A DNA stretch of 64,000 nucleotides from Corynebacterium tuberculostearicum. Lineage in GTDB: Bacteria; Actinomycetota; Actinomycetes; Mycobacteriales; Mycobacteriaceae. The notes below the pieces were generated by a model. The model did not search any database. It was not told the DNA's origin and worked only from the letters and a program-made list of their open reading frames with translations. The stretch spans positions 2,294,001 through 2,358,000 of the forward strand of contig NZ_CP069791.1 in the NCBI RefSeq assembly GCF_016894265.1. The letters are read 5' to 3'. Made by a program: the position numbers and the translations under genes. Of the stretch, positions 55,524-64,000 are shown piece by piece. Within the stretch, counting starts at the first letter, position 1; the number at the start of each line of letters is the position of its first letter.

Positions 55524-58106
55524 ATGAGTAACCGACAGCAATCTTTTTCCTGGAGAACCGTTCTTCCCGTCGTCTTAGAGACGATGCGGGGTATGTCCGT
55601 AGTCGCTTACCCTGAACTATTTGAAGACGTTCAAAAAATTGCTGAAGCGGACTTTCCAGGACAAGCTCACCGCCAGCTCAAAAGCCGATCAGTTGTGGAA
55701 GACCGGACGCGATGGGCAGTGTTCTATGCAAGGAGATTAGGCTTTGTCAGCTCCTCTACACCGGGGTCCTTTTCCTTGACCGCCGAGGGCGCCACTTGGC
55801 TTGCTTCCAACCCATACCCTTTAGGCAAAGATCAGATCCGAGAAATCGACGACCTTGTCTCTAAAGCGCATAAGCAACGAGAAGTCCATTCGGGCCCGCA
55901 AGAAGAGGTTCCTGAAGAATCAAGTGCGGATTTTTTCTGGGTACTTCGAGCGGGCCGTAATGGTGAACGCGAAAAGAAAGCTTTAGAGTCCAATCTAGGC
56001 ATCCCAGGTATGGACTACGGCCCGGAGGTGAATAAGCAAACTACCTTAGACTCCATCAAGGCCTCGATGGTGCGAGAGCACCCAGATCTCAAAGCACAAA
56101 CATCCACCAGCTACGCTTCTCAACTCAACCGGTTTAAAAACCACATGCAGGTTGGCGACTTGGTTCTGATGCCAAGCAAGTTGCATAGAGGGCGAGTTTA
56201 TTTTGGCTATGTTTCCGGCGATTACGAGTACCGCCCTCATGAGCCAAAAGAAATGCGGCACGTTCGACCAATCAACTGGTCAAGCGATTTCTTTAATCGC
56301 GATGACCTAGGAATAGACCTTCAGCGTTCACTGACTTCACTGCTTACTATTTGCCAGGTTTCTCGGAACCATGCCTTTGACCGAGTAGAGTCCGTCATCC
56401 AAGGCATGGGAGATCCTGACTTTTCCTCTGAAACTCCATTGTCACCGTCGTTTGACTGGCCGGAATTTTTCGCAGAACTCGCCACCAAACTTCTTGCCTT
56501 CAAAAACAACCGCGCGGAGCTACTCGAAAAACTAAAAGAGACTGCTGAAATCTCAGGACGCCCGCTCCGGTTCAAGCACCTATGGAAATGGCACATAGAT
56601 GATGAAGAAGTGCCCGCTACTGATATGGATCCTTTTACCATCCTCGGTGTTGCTAACCGGCAAATTTCGACATCTAATAAGGTGGCAATTTGCCAAGCCT
56701 TTAAAACCGTCTTCGGAATTGAAGCCCCAGCACCAACGGATTTTTCGGGACTGCCCCAACTCAACAACTTACGCTCGTGCTTTGCTACGAAGCCGTCAGA
56801 TGTTATTAATCTAAGTTTTTGGGAGAATAGCTGGAGCCTTTTCGCTTCGGCCCTCGCGGTGAGCCAATCGGATACGCCCGAAAATCGAGCTCAGTTTATA
56901 CACGATTTCGACGTGATGACCAAAGACCGCCAGATCACGGCATACACCATGGCATTGTTCTGGGCGCGTCCCCGCTATTTCCTCACTTTCGATTCAGTCA
57001 TCACCAAGTATCTTGCCCAAGACTCCGCGCTTGGAATCAATATTCAGAAAAATGTTTCGACGGGTAAAGATTATTTGCTTACACTCGATGAAATCCGAGA
57101 TTGGCTTACTACTGCCGAGATCGAACCGGCTAATTTTCCCCAATTGTCTTACGAAGCATGGGTTTTCAACCAAGAACCAACCGATGCTACTGCCCAAACC
57201 GTAGAGTCTTCGTCGGAAGAGGATGTCTATACCATTTCTGCAATTATCGAAGACGGATGCTTTATCCCGAAAGACGATCTCGAACTAATGCTGGAACGCC
57301 TGAAGGAAAAGAAAAACCTGATTCTTCAAGGCCCGCCGGGTACGGGAAAGACTTGGCTTGCACGTCGCTTGGCATATATCTTGTGCAAGTCAGACGCAGA
57401 AGATGTAGTCACCTCCGTCCAATTCCACCCTTCTACTTCTTATGAAGACTTCGTTCAGGGTTTCCGTCCCAGCAGTAGCGGGAAGCTTGAACTAAAAGAT
57501 GGCCCATTCCTCCAAGCAGTGGAAAAAGCTAAGGAGGACTCCAATCCACACGTAGTGGTGATTGAAGAGATCAACCGCGGCAATCCAGCGCAGATTTTTG
57601 GTGAGATGCTTACCCTCTTGGAAGCTGACAAAAGAAACCCTGAAAATGCGCTTACCACGCTTTATAGCAAAGAAGGAGAAGCAGTTTTCCTTCCCGATAA
57701 CTTTTACGTCATCGGCACGATGAACCAAGCAGACAGGTCCCTTGCCATGGTAGATATGGCTTTACGTCGTAGGTTCGCTTTCATTAATCTCGTACCGCAG
57801 TTGGGATCCACTTGGCGGAATTTTTGTGTTTCCAACCGTAATCGCAATGACGAGGCTCTCAGTGAAATCGCGCGAAGGATCGAAAAGGTCAATCAATTGA
57901 TCCGAGACGATTTCAATCTCGGTGATGACTACCTAATCGGACACAGCTTTGTTACTCCACGCCGAAAGCTTGCAGACAGTTCCTTCGATGCAACTATGGA
58001 ATGGTTTGACCAGGTAGTAGCCTCGGATCTCAAGCCGCTCATAGCAGAGTATTGGTTCGACAATCCTGCGAAGCGAGAGCAGGCCCTCGATGTCCTCAAC
58101 GGATAG
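55524..58106 (+). CDS. McrB-type AAA+ GTPase with N-terminal winged helix and EVE-like domain
   Basis: 860 residues from ATG 55524 (M-S-N-R-Q-Q-S-F). Region 10-95 looks like an Mrr N-terminal winged helix (L-P-V-V-L-E-T-M-R-G-M then L-T-A-E-G). Region 130-290 has the EVE/PUA-like pattern W-V-L-R-A-G-R-N-G-E-R, V-G-D-L-V-L-M-P and V-S-G-D-Y-E-Y, a candidate reader of modified bases. Walker A G-P-P-G-T-G-K-T starts at 603, Walker B V-V-V-I-E-E-I-N-R-G-N at about 676-686, sensor G-T-M-N-Q-A-D-R-S at about 732. GC is much lower than around it. Overlaps mcrC by 17 bp. Confidence 0.9.
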   Translation: MSNRQQSFSWRTVLPVVLETMRGMSVVAYPELFEDVQKIAEADFPGQAHRQLKSRSVVEDRTRWAVFYARRLGFVSSSTPGSFSLTAEGATWLASNPYPLGKDQIREIDDLVSKAHKQREVHSGPQEEVPEESSADFFWVLRAGRNGEREKKALESNLGIPGMDYGPEVNKQTTLDSIKASMVREHPDLKAQTSTSYASQLNRFKNHMQVGDLVLMPSKLHRGRVYFGYVSGDYEYRPHEPKEMRHVRPINWSSDFFNRDDLGIDLQRSLTSLLTICQVSRNHAFDRVESVIQGMGDPDFSSETPLSPSFDWPEFFAELATKLLAFKNNRAELLEKLKETAEISGRPLRFKHLWKWHIDDEEVPATDMDPFTILGVANRQISTSNKVAICQAFKTVFGIEAPAPTDFSGLPQLNNLRSCFATKPSDVINLSFWENSWSLFASALAVSQSDTPENRAQFIHDFDVMTKDRQITAYTMALFWARPRYFLTFDSVITKYLAQDSALGINIQKNVSTGKDYLLTLDEIRDWLTTAEIEPANFPQLSYEAWVFNQEPTDATAQTVESSSEEDVYTISAIIEDGCFIPKDDLELMLERLKEKKNLILQGPPGTGKTWLARRLAYILCKSDAEDVVTSVQFHPSTSYEDFVQGFRPSSSGKLELKDGPFLQAVEKAKEDSNPHVVVIEEINRGNPAQIFGEMLTLLEADKRNPENALTTLYSKEGEAVFLPDNFYVIGTMNQADRSLAMVDMALRRRFAFINLVPQLGSTWRNFCVSNRNRNDEALSEIARRIEKVNQLIRDDFNLGDDYLIGHSFVTPRRKLADSSFDATMEWFDQVVASDLKPLIAEYWFDNPAKREQALDVLNG

Positions 58107-59187
58107 TTCCCCTCAACCGGAAGACATATACGTTCCTATTCGAAGTGTATGGATGCTCCAGCTATACGCCTCGCAGTCTTTTATTGATGGGCATATATCC
58201 AACGCCTCGGTGGAAGACGCGGGTGTTGAGCTTCCAGAGCTGATCGGAACGATGCTGTGTGACGCTGTAGAAAGGCGTTTTCGGAGAGAATTGAGCATTG
58301 GTTTCACCCTTACCGAACGAGATATAACTCGGGTGCGAGGCCGAATTGACATGTACGAAACCACTCGCCACCAACTCCTTGAAAAGGGACTCATTGCCTG
58401 TGAGTTCAATGAACTCACCATCAATAGCAAAGTTAACCAATTCCTTAAGTACGCCCTCGAATATGCAGCACAAATGCTCTTAGACGTAAGCAGTTGCGAT
58501 GCTGCGCACCGGTGCAAGGTGCTTGCTCGAAGGCTTACTCAAATGGGGGTTTCCAAGCCGAAATCGACAGCCTTCCCTCGTGGAAGGCTGTCTCCTGCAG
58601 ATAAGAAACCGGTTGCAGTAGCCAGACTGCTTTTGGAATTGGCCGTGCCCGCGCGTGGGGATGACGCCCATACTCGATTCAGCAGAAAGCAACTCACGCA
58701 ACACGAGCTCCGAAAGCTTTTCGAAAAGGCTCTATTTGGTCTGTTTCAATACCACCTCAGCCCTATCGGTTGGAAAGTAAGCAGCGGAGAATGGTTGCAC
58801 TGGAATGCTCAACAAACGCCCAGACAATTACCGAGTATGCAGACAGATATCATTCTGCGATCCCCAGAAGGTGAAATTACAGTTATTGATGCCAAGTTCA
58901 CGAATATGTTTATTGAGAATCGCGTAGGAAACGAATCCTTGAAGAGCCCGCACCTTTATCAGCTTTACGCCTACTTACGTAGCCAAGAAGCGCTTGGCGG
59001 AGAGTGGAAAACCGCAAAGGGCATCATGCTCTACGCTTCTTCGGGTCGAAGCTTACAGGATGAGACGATTTCATTCCTCCTCGACGGACACCCCGTAGCT
59101 TTCGCTAGCATCAATCTCGAAACCTCAATTCGTGAGTTTCGCCAGAAAGCGCTTCATCTTGTGGCCCCGAATCTCGAAGTCCTTTAG
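58090..59187 (+). CDS. mcrC: McrC-type restriction endonuclease subunit
   Basis: 365 residues, nuclease partner of the McrB-like ATPase; together a Type IV system that cuts modified DNA. PD-(D/E)xK site: Asp in Q-T-D-I-I-L near 252, then V-I-D-A-K-F near 266-271, followed by H-L-Y-Q-L-Y-A-Y-L. The N-terminal part (about 10-120) matches McrC's 5mC-BREC_2-like region. No methyltransferase lies nearby, as expected for Type IV. Low GC, like its partner. Confidence 0.92.
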   Translation: MSSTDSSPQPEDIYVPIRSVWMLQLYASQSFIDGHISNASVEDAGVELPELIGTMLCDAVERRFRRELSIGFTLTERDITRVRGRIDMYETTRHQLLEKGLIACEFNELTINSKVNQFLKYALEYAAQMLLDVSSCDAAHRCKVLARRLTQMGVSKPKSTAFPRGRLSPADKKPVAVARLLLELAVPARGDDAHTRFSRKQLTQHELRKLFEKALFGLFQYHLSPIGWKVSSGEWLHWNAQQTPRQLPSMQTDIILRSPEGEITVIDAKFTNMFIENRVGNESLKSPHLYQLYAYLRSQEALGGEWKTAKGIMLYASSGRSLQDETISFLLDGHPVAFASINLETSIREFRQKALHLVAPNLEVL

Positions 59188-59264
59188 AAAGAATCTCACG
59201 AAAGTCCTTAATGACTCCCCAAGCTACGCAAGCAAAGAAGAGGTGAAACATAAGGGCGCAAAGC

Positions 59265-59312
59265 AGCCACGTTATGACCCCGAACTGGTGGTTCAGGAGC
59301 CATAACGTGGCT
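59265..59312. terminator. Hairpin between mcrC and the nucleoside hydrolase
   Basis: AGCCACGTTATG (59265-59276) pairs with CATAACGTGGCT (59301-59312), with GAAC/GTTC in the loop. It sits between convergent genes and marks the right end of the low-GC McrBC segment. T runs are weak, so it is a likely rather than certain terminator. Confidence 0.65.
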
Positions 59313-59369
59313 GAAAGTTGGGTCCCCTCGCGGTGGACGTGCAGCTGAGGCGGGCGAGGCGAAGGTGGC

Positions 59370-60311
59370 CTAGGCGAGGTTTTTGAGGGCGTCGGTGACA
59401 AGGCGCCAGAAACCGGCGTGGTCAAGGGTGGTGGCGACTTGGGTGTGGCAGGAGGCGTCGGCAGGCTCGCGCAGATCGGTGACGGTCATGCCGGTGGTCA
59501 GCGCGCCGGCGAGCTCGACGTGGACGGGGGCCTTGCGGGTCTGGACGATGTCCGGATCGATGAGGTAGGCGATGGTGCACGGGTCGTGTACCGGCGGGTT
59601 ATCAAAGCCCTGGTTGGCCTGGTAGGCCTTGCGGAAGAAACCAAAGAGGCCGACGACGAACTCCGAGACGGGAGTATTTAGCGCCTTGATTTCGGACTCG
59701 ACTTCTGGGGTGGCAAGCGCCTGGTGAGTAAGATCGAGGCCCACCATGGTCACGGGCCAGGGCTCTTCGAAGACGATGTGGGCGGCCTCAGGATCGATCT
59801 TGATATTGAATTCGGCGACTGGGGACCAATTGCCCTCGTGGTAGCCACCGCCCATGAGGACGACTTCCTTGACGCGCTCCACGATGCGCGGCTCCTTGCG
59901 CGCGGCCATCGCGATATTGGTAAGTGGGCCGGTGGGCACCAGGGTGATGGTGCCGGGCTCATGGGACATGATGGTGTCGATGATGAAGTCGATAGCGTGG
60001 ACGTCGGCAAGCGCCGTGCTTGGCTCCGGAAGTTGGACGCCCTCGACGTCCATGCCGGTGGAGCCGTGGATGGCCTCGGCGACCTCGACGGGGCTCACGA
60101 GCGGGCGATCGCAGCCTGCGTACACCGGAACCTCTGGGTGGCCGGCGATTTCCTTGACCACCAGGGCATTGTGGGAGACTTTATCCAAGGTCTGGTTGCC
60201 GCCTACGGTGGTAATGCCCAGTAAGTCAATGGTGGGGTTGCCCATAGCTAGGAGCAAGGCCACCGCGTCATCGTGGCCGGGGTCGCAGTCCAGAATGATT
60301 TTTCGCGTCAT
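59370..60311 (-). CDS. Nucleoside hydrolase, inosine-uridine preferring type (UriH-like)
   Basis: Hydrolyses ribonucleosides to base and ribose. 313 residues: D-C-D-P-G-H-D-D-A at 8-16 (calcium/ribose site), V-L-M-G-G-G-Y near 150, E-F-N-I-K-I-D-P-E-A near 167 and H-D-P-C-T-I-A-Y-L near 238. It starts 9 bp after the transporter gene upstream, so the pair forms a salvage unit like uriT-uriH of C. glutamicum. No uriR or ribokinase gene is in the window. Confidence 0.93.
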   Translation of the reverse strand: MTRKIILDCDPGHDDAVALLLAMGNPTIDLLGITTVGGNQTLDKVSHNALVVKEIAGHPEVPVYAGCDRPLVSPVEVAEAIHGSTGMDVEGVQLPEPSTALADVHAIDFIIDTIMSHEPGTITLVPTGPLTNIAMAARKEPRIVERVKEVVLMGGGYHEGNWSPVAEFNIKIDPEAAHIVFEEPWPVTMVGLDLTHQALATPEVESEIKALNTPVSEFVVGLFGFFRKAYQANQGFDNPPVHDPCTIAYLIDPDIVQTRKAPVHVELAGALTTGMTVTDLREPADASCHTQVATTLDHAGFWRLVTDALKNLA

Positions 60312-60320
60312 GCCACGAGC

Positions 60321-61745
60321 CTACTTTCGGGCGTTGACGGCCGCCACGGTGTCATCGATGGACTCCGGGCGAGGAATGAGGAAGGACAGGGCAAGGGCCG
60401 CAAGCAGAATAATGACGCCGGCGATCATGCCCGCGCGGTAGCCGTGCTCGAAAGAACCGGAAACCGCGAAGAGCACGGCAAAGGACAGACCCGCGCCGAG
60501 GTTGAAGGCACCGGCGTTCATGCCGGGCAGGTAGCCCTGGTTATCGGCCGGTGAAAGCACAATGCCCAGGCCATTGAGCATAATATTGGCAATGCCGGCG
60601 TAGGTTACGCCCAAGAAAATGGAGACGAAGAGCAGGGTCCATGCGTTCGGGGCACCAACCACGAAGATAGAAATAATCAGGCCGACGACGGTGCCGATGA
60701 GGCCGGTTTGCAGGACGTACTTATATCCCAGCTTGGAGGCCATCCAACCAGCAATCGGGCCAAAGACCAAGCCCGCAAGGGCGTACGGGGTAAGGGTGAC
60801 CCAGGAAATGGTGCTGGCGGAAATGCCGGCACCGGCGTCTGGGTCCTGGCCGAGGTTTGGAATGAGGCCGTTCATTACTGCAAAGACGCCGGTCATGGTG
60901 AGCAGCGTGGTAGAAAGCAGTGCCCACGTGCGGCGCTGCTTCAGGTAAGCCACCGGAACGAGCGGATCTGCGACCCTCTTCTCCACATTCCAGAAGGCCC
61001 AGAAGCCGGCGGCACCGATGAGGAGAAGGATGATGACGAGGAACCAATTGGCCTCGGCAAGCTTGCCGGCTTCGTTGAATGCGGTAAGAACGCAACCCAG
61101 CGCCACGGCCAGGGGTAGAACACCCGCCCAATCCATGCGCGGGGTTTCGGTGGCCGTGGACTCCTTGGTAAATACCTGCACCGCTACTACTGCGATGGCG
61201 CACAGTACTGCCATGGTCCAAAAGACCGAGCGGTAGCCGAAGTTGCCTGCCAGCCAACCGCCAGCCAGAGCATCCACGCCAGCAATGCCACCGTTTACCG
61301 AGGTCACAATGCCCAGCAACAGGGCGTACTGCTGCTCATTGAGGACCTGCTGGCGCAGCATAATCAGGCACAGCGGAACCGTAGGTCCTGCCACGCCCTG
61401 GATGATGCGGCCGATAAGCAGCACGGCGACGTTCGGTGCGACGGCGGAAGCCACGCAGCCCAGCGCAGCAACCGCCATCATGCCGACGAGGACCTTTCTG
61501 CGGCCGATGAGGTCGCCCCAGCGTGGAAGAAAGAGCGAGAACAATGCCGCGGCCGTAAAGAAGGCAGTCTGTGTCAGGCCGATCTGTGCGGTGGTGGCAC
61601 TCAGCTCATCCTCCATCGTCGCCAAGGCGGGCGAGAGCATCGACGCATTGAGCTGGAAGGCAAACACCGCCGTAAGCAGTGCGAACATCAATGGGATATA
61701 GGAGCTGGGCTGGAGCTTTGGGGGCTCGGAGGTGGTGGAAGTCAT
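60321..61745 (-). CDS. MFS transporter, probably uridine/nucleoside uptake (UriT-like)
   Basis: 474 residues with about 14 helices (DHA2-like size). Motif A-type loop G-D-L-I-G-R-R-K-V near 79 and G-R-I-I-Q-G-V-A-G-P near 112. Drug-efflux relatives share these motifs, but the tight link to a nucleoside hydrolase argues for nucleoside import, as for C. glutamicum UriT. This is inference from context. Confidence 0.85.
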   Translation of the reverse strand: MTSTTSEPPKLQPSSYIPLMFALLTAVFAFQLNASMLSPALATMEDELSATTAQIGLTQTAFFTAAALFSLFLPRWGDLIGRRKVLVGMMAVAALGCVASAVAPNVAVLLIGRIIQGVAGPTVPLCLIMLRQQVLNEQQYALLLGIVTSVNGGIAGVDALAGGWLAGNFGYRSVFWTMAVLCAIAVVAVQVFTKESTATETPRMDWAGVLPLAVALGCVLTAFNEAGKLAEANWFLVIILLLIGAAGFWAFWNVEKRVADPLVPVAYLKQRRTWALLSTTLLTMTGVFAVMNGLIPNLGQDPDAGAGISASTISWVTLTPYALAGLVFGPIAGWMASKLGYKYVLQTGLIGTVVGLIISIFVVGAPNAWTLLFVSIFLGVTYAGIANIMLNGLGIVLSPADNQGYLPGMNAGAFNLGAGLSFAVLFAVSGSFEHGYRAGMIAGVIILLAALALSFLIPRPESIDDTVAAVNARK

Positions 61746-61874
61746 GGCTTTAAACGTAGTTGATGAATCCTGCGCTCGATAGTGGAAAGCTTGGCTCAGC
61801 TAGTTCTCGCCCAAGACATGAAAAGTACTGCTTAACGCTCCAGATATTTTCTAATTGTCTACTATCCATAGTTT

Positions 61875-62480
61875 ATGAAGATTCTCTCCTACATAATCGC
61901 TGTCGCAACGGTGATGCTTTCTTTGGCTTCCTGTTCCTCTCCGGAGTCACAGAAGGAAGAAACGACGGCACCTAGCACCTCCAGCACGGCAGATAGTTCA
62001 ACTATCAGCTCCAGTTCCACAAGCTCTGCCCCGGTAACGTCCTCTTCGGAGCCACAACCGACAGCGAAAGCTGAGCCTTCGCTTGCCGACGCTCCCCTAA
62101 CGAACACTGCCGAATCCACCGCAGAACCCACCCTGACCGAGTGCGTCTATGGCGGCGGTAGCTGGACCACCAACGGTTGGTACAGCGATGGAACTATCCG
62201 CTGGGCGCAAGAATGCCAAAACCTCCACGACGAGCAGATGGCAAAGTACTCCTACCGGTGCCCGCAAACGAATCACTACGTCTCCGATCCATCTCAGTGT
62301 TCCTCCCCGGCGGGCAGCGGGAACGGGGGTTCAGATTCGGATTTGCCCGCAGCGATGACACGAACCGGCGAGGTGGAAGAAGAGCACATGCGAGCACATA
62401 AATGGTGGGCGGATTGCGTGAACGCAAACTCCCCGGAGTACTGCCGAGAGAACGATCCATGGCAGCGAGGTGGTTACTGA
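61875..62480 (+). CDS. Ser/Thr-rich lipoprotein, unknown function
   Basis: 201 residues. Lipoprotein signal with L-A-S-C (Cys about 20), then a Ser/Thr/Glu tether to about 85, then a small Cys-containing domain with T-E-C-V-Y-G-G-G-S-W, Q-E-C, Y-R-C-P, Q-C-S and two more cysteines near the end (D-C-V, Y-C-R), so several disulfides are likely. No SD is obvious; the ATG could be leaderless. Family not recognised. Confidence 0.75.
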   Translation: MKILSYIIAVATVMLSLASCSSPESQKEETTAPSTSSTADSSTISSSSTSSAPVTSSSEPQPTAKAEPSLADAPLTNTAESTAEPTLTECVYGGGSWTTNGWYSDGTIRWAQECQNLHDEQMAKYSYRCPQTNHYVSDPSQCSSPAGSGNGGSDSDLPAAMTRTGEVEEEHMRAHKWWADCVNANSPEYCRENDPWQRGGY

Positions 62481-62573
62481 CGTTCTCTTACTATTGCCGC
62501 AGAATTAACCAGCGATTCACTGCGGCTATTTAGGCTGGAAAAGTTCCTTATAGGCCTTTTAACGGAGCTTTGT

Positions 62574-64000
62574 ATGTCTGATTCAAATAGTCGTCCTTCT
62601 TTTAATCGTCGTAATTTCCTGCAGATTGCTGGTGTTTCGGCCGCGGCGGTGGCTGCTGGAATTAATGCACCGGCCAAGGCGGGTGCACAGTCGAGTCTGA
62701 GTTCATGGGGTTCTTCGCAAGGCGGTGAACTGCCGCAGGATTCGGAGCTTTTTGGCCTAGGTGTAGCGGCGGGCACGCCGCGGCACGATTCGATGATCTT
62801 GTGGACGCGCCTGGCCCCTGAACCGCTGGCCGAGGATGGCCATGGCGGCATGACCGGCGGCGATGTTCGCGTGGGTTGGGAAGTTGCGAAGGATGAGGGG
62901 TTTGGGGACGTCGTCAAGCAAGGCGAAGCACTAGCCCAACGCGAGCTGGCGCACTCGGTGCACCCGCAGGTGACTGGGCTGGAGCCTGCAACTGAGTATT
63001 TTTATCGCTTCCGCGTGGATGGCAAGGTGAGCCCAGTAGGTCGGTTTAAGACTCTGCCCGCGCCCGACGCAAAGGTGGATAATTTCACCTTCACCGTAGC
63101 TTCCTGCCAGGCGTGGTACCACGGCTATTTCACCCCATGGAAGCACATTGCGCAGGAACCGGACCTGGATATGACGATTTTCGTGGGCGACTACATCTAC
63201 GAGTACGGCATTGTGGAAGGCGATAATCTCTGGCGCCAAGGCGCAAGCGTGCCTGATGTTTTCAAGGCCAAGGTGGAGACTCTGGAGCAGTACCGCCTGC
63301 GCTACTCGCTCTTTAAGTCCGATGAGAACCTGCAGGCCGCTCACGCGCGCGCCGCGATGGCGATTGTGTGGGATGACCACGAAGTAGAAAATAACTACGC
63401 CGGTAATTGGTCCGAGATTGGCACCAAAGCCGAGCACTTCCTTTACCAGCGCGCGGCTGCTTACCGTGCCTTTTACGAGAATCTGCCGGTTGCCCCGCCC
63501 GCGCTTCCCGAGGGCCCCAATAACCGCATCTATGATTCCTTCGACGTGGGCACGCTAATGCGTTTCAATCTGGTCGATACCCGCCAATACCGCGAAGCAT
63601 CTGCAGAAGATGCCAGCATCTTGGGCGCGGAGCAGGAGCAGTGGCTCAACGATAAGCTCGCCACTTCCCCGGCACAGTGGAACGTGGTGGTCAATAGCGT
63701 GGTCGTCGTGCCGATCGCCGATAGCACCGATCAATGGGACGGCTTCCCCGCAGCGCGTCGCCGGCTTATCGAATCCCTTTCCAAGGTCAGTGACCCGATT
63801 GTCTTCACCGGCGATATTCATCAGCACTGCGCTGCCGAAATCCAATCTGAATCCGGCCAACCTGTAGGAGTGGAATTGGTTGCTACTTCCATTGCTTCCG
63901 ATGGCGATGGCTTCGCCGGCTCCAAGAGCACCGAGTGGCTGGAAAAGCCATATGTGAAGGCCATGGATAAACGCCGCGGCTACATCAAGGTGCGCGCTTC
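62574..64000 (+). CDS. phoD: PhoD-type alkaline phosphatase/phosphodiesterase, Tat-exported (runs off window)
   Basis: At least 475 residues, cut by the window end. Twin-arginine signal R-R-N-F-L-Q-I-A-G-V near 12-21, cleavage near A-K-A-G-A-Q, then a PhoD N-terminal beta domain (about 55-160). Metal motifs: S-C-Q-A-W, F-V-G-D-Y-I-Y-E-Y-G, W-D-D-H-E-V-E-N-N and F-T-G-D-I-H-Q-H near the end of the visible part. Releases phosphate from organic esters at the cell surface under phosphate need. SD CGGAG before the ATG. No PhoR-type box seen. Confidence 0.93.
   Translation, partial: MSDSNSRPSFNRRNFLQIAGVSAAAVAAGINAPAKAGAQSSLSSWGSSQGGELPQDSELFGLGVAAGTPRHDSMILWTRLAPEPLAEDGHGGMTGGDVRVGWEVAKDEGFGDVVKQGEALAQRELAHSVHPQVTGLEPATEYFYRFRVDGKVSPVGRFKTLPAPDAKVDNFTFTVASCQAWYHGYFTPWKHIAQEPDLDMTIFVGDYIYEYGIVEGDNLWRQGASVPDVFKAKVETLEQYRLRYSLFKSDENLQAAHARAAMAIVWDDHEVENNYAGNWSEIGTKAEHFLYQRAAAYRAFYENLPVAPPALPEGPNNRIYDSFDVGTLMRFNLVDTRQYREASAEDASILGAEQEQWLNDKLATSPAQWNVVVNSVVVVPIADSTDQWDGFPAARRRLIESLSKVSDPIVFTGDIHQHCAAEIQSESGQPVGVELVATSIASDGDGFAGSKSTEWLEKPYVKAMDKRRGYIKVRA

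Noticed and set aside
59111-59425. Possible small gene on the minus strand between mcrC and the nucleoside hydrolase
   Set aside because: It overlaps both neighbours and the hairpin, has no SD and shows no family pattern, although part of it looks hydrophobic.

Overview
The window reads as a chromosome segment of a Corynebacterium, high in GC (about 60% by eye). Evidence: a whiB1 (whcE)–rshA–sigH block, the mtrA–mtrB–lpqB system with secA1, hpf and comF beside it, the manA–tobH–manB–DUF3499–whiB2–manC–wbbL–LCP cell-envelope block known from mycobacteria and corynebacteria, a C. glutamicum-type cysI-X-Y-Z/fpr2 sulfite locus, and a ugpAEBC operon in C. glutamicum order. Many genes start directly on a -10 box with no leader, as is common in these bacteria. 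The species cannot be fixed from the window; a skin-type Corynebacterium (the amidohydrolase resembles AgaA) is plausible but only inferred.

Layout. 0-10 kb: end of a DEAD-box helicase, a membrane-anchored companion, whiB1 with a strongly structured leader, tiny ribosomal protein bL37, rshA/sigH, ybaK, SRAP protein, aroA-rsgA and small conserved actinobacterial genes. 10-20 kb: secA1, hpf, comF, lpqB, mtrB, mtrA and tmk, all on the minus strand. 21-38 kb: GDP-mannose and wall-polymer genes (manA, tobH, manB, whiB2, manC, wbbL, LCP ligase, TIGR03089), interrupted between tobH and manB by a siroheme/sulfite-reduction cassette (cobA, cysZYXI, fpr2) that lacks cysH, cysD and cysN. 38-48 kb is an accessory region: a secreted 463-residue protein with beta-rich modules and a charged linker behind an AT-rich promoter region, a remnant of an osmolyte-binding protein, an amino-acid permease, a YrhK protein, an MHS transporter, a ThrE-type exporter, an AgaA-like amidohydrolase, and three related stand-alone small RNAs. 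48-54.9 kb: ugpAEBC, a small secreted metzincin-like protease, gluconate permease and kinase. 55.4-59.2 kb: a low-GC McrBC-type defence pair. 59.3-64 kb: uridine-type transporter plus nucleoside hydrolase, a lipoprotein and a partial Tat-exported PhoD phosphatase.

How it works together: MtrAB-LpqB, SecA, the mannose-activation enzymes, WbbL and the LCP enzyme all serve envelope growth; SigH/RshA and WhiB1/WhiB2 supply redox and division control. CobA makes the siroheme precursor, CysY inserts iron, Fpr2 supplies electrons, and CysI reduces sulfite. The transport genes point to scavenging of glycerol phosphate, gluconate, nucleosides and amino acids.

The most interesting item is the set of three intergenic RNAs at 42.9, 44.6 and 46.35 kb. 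They share a purine-rich 18-mer and, in two copies, four hairpins with compensatory changes and a potential loop-loop interaction; each ends in its own unrelated terminator stem. I do not recognise this RNA family.
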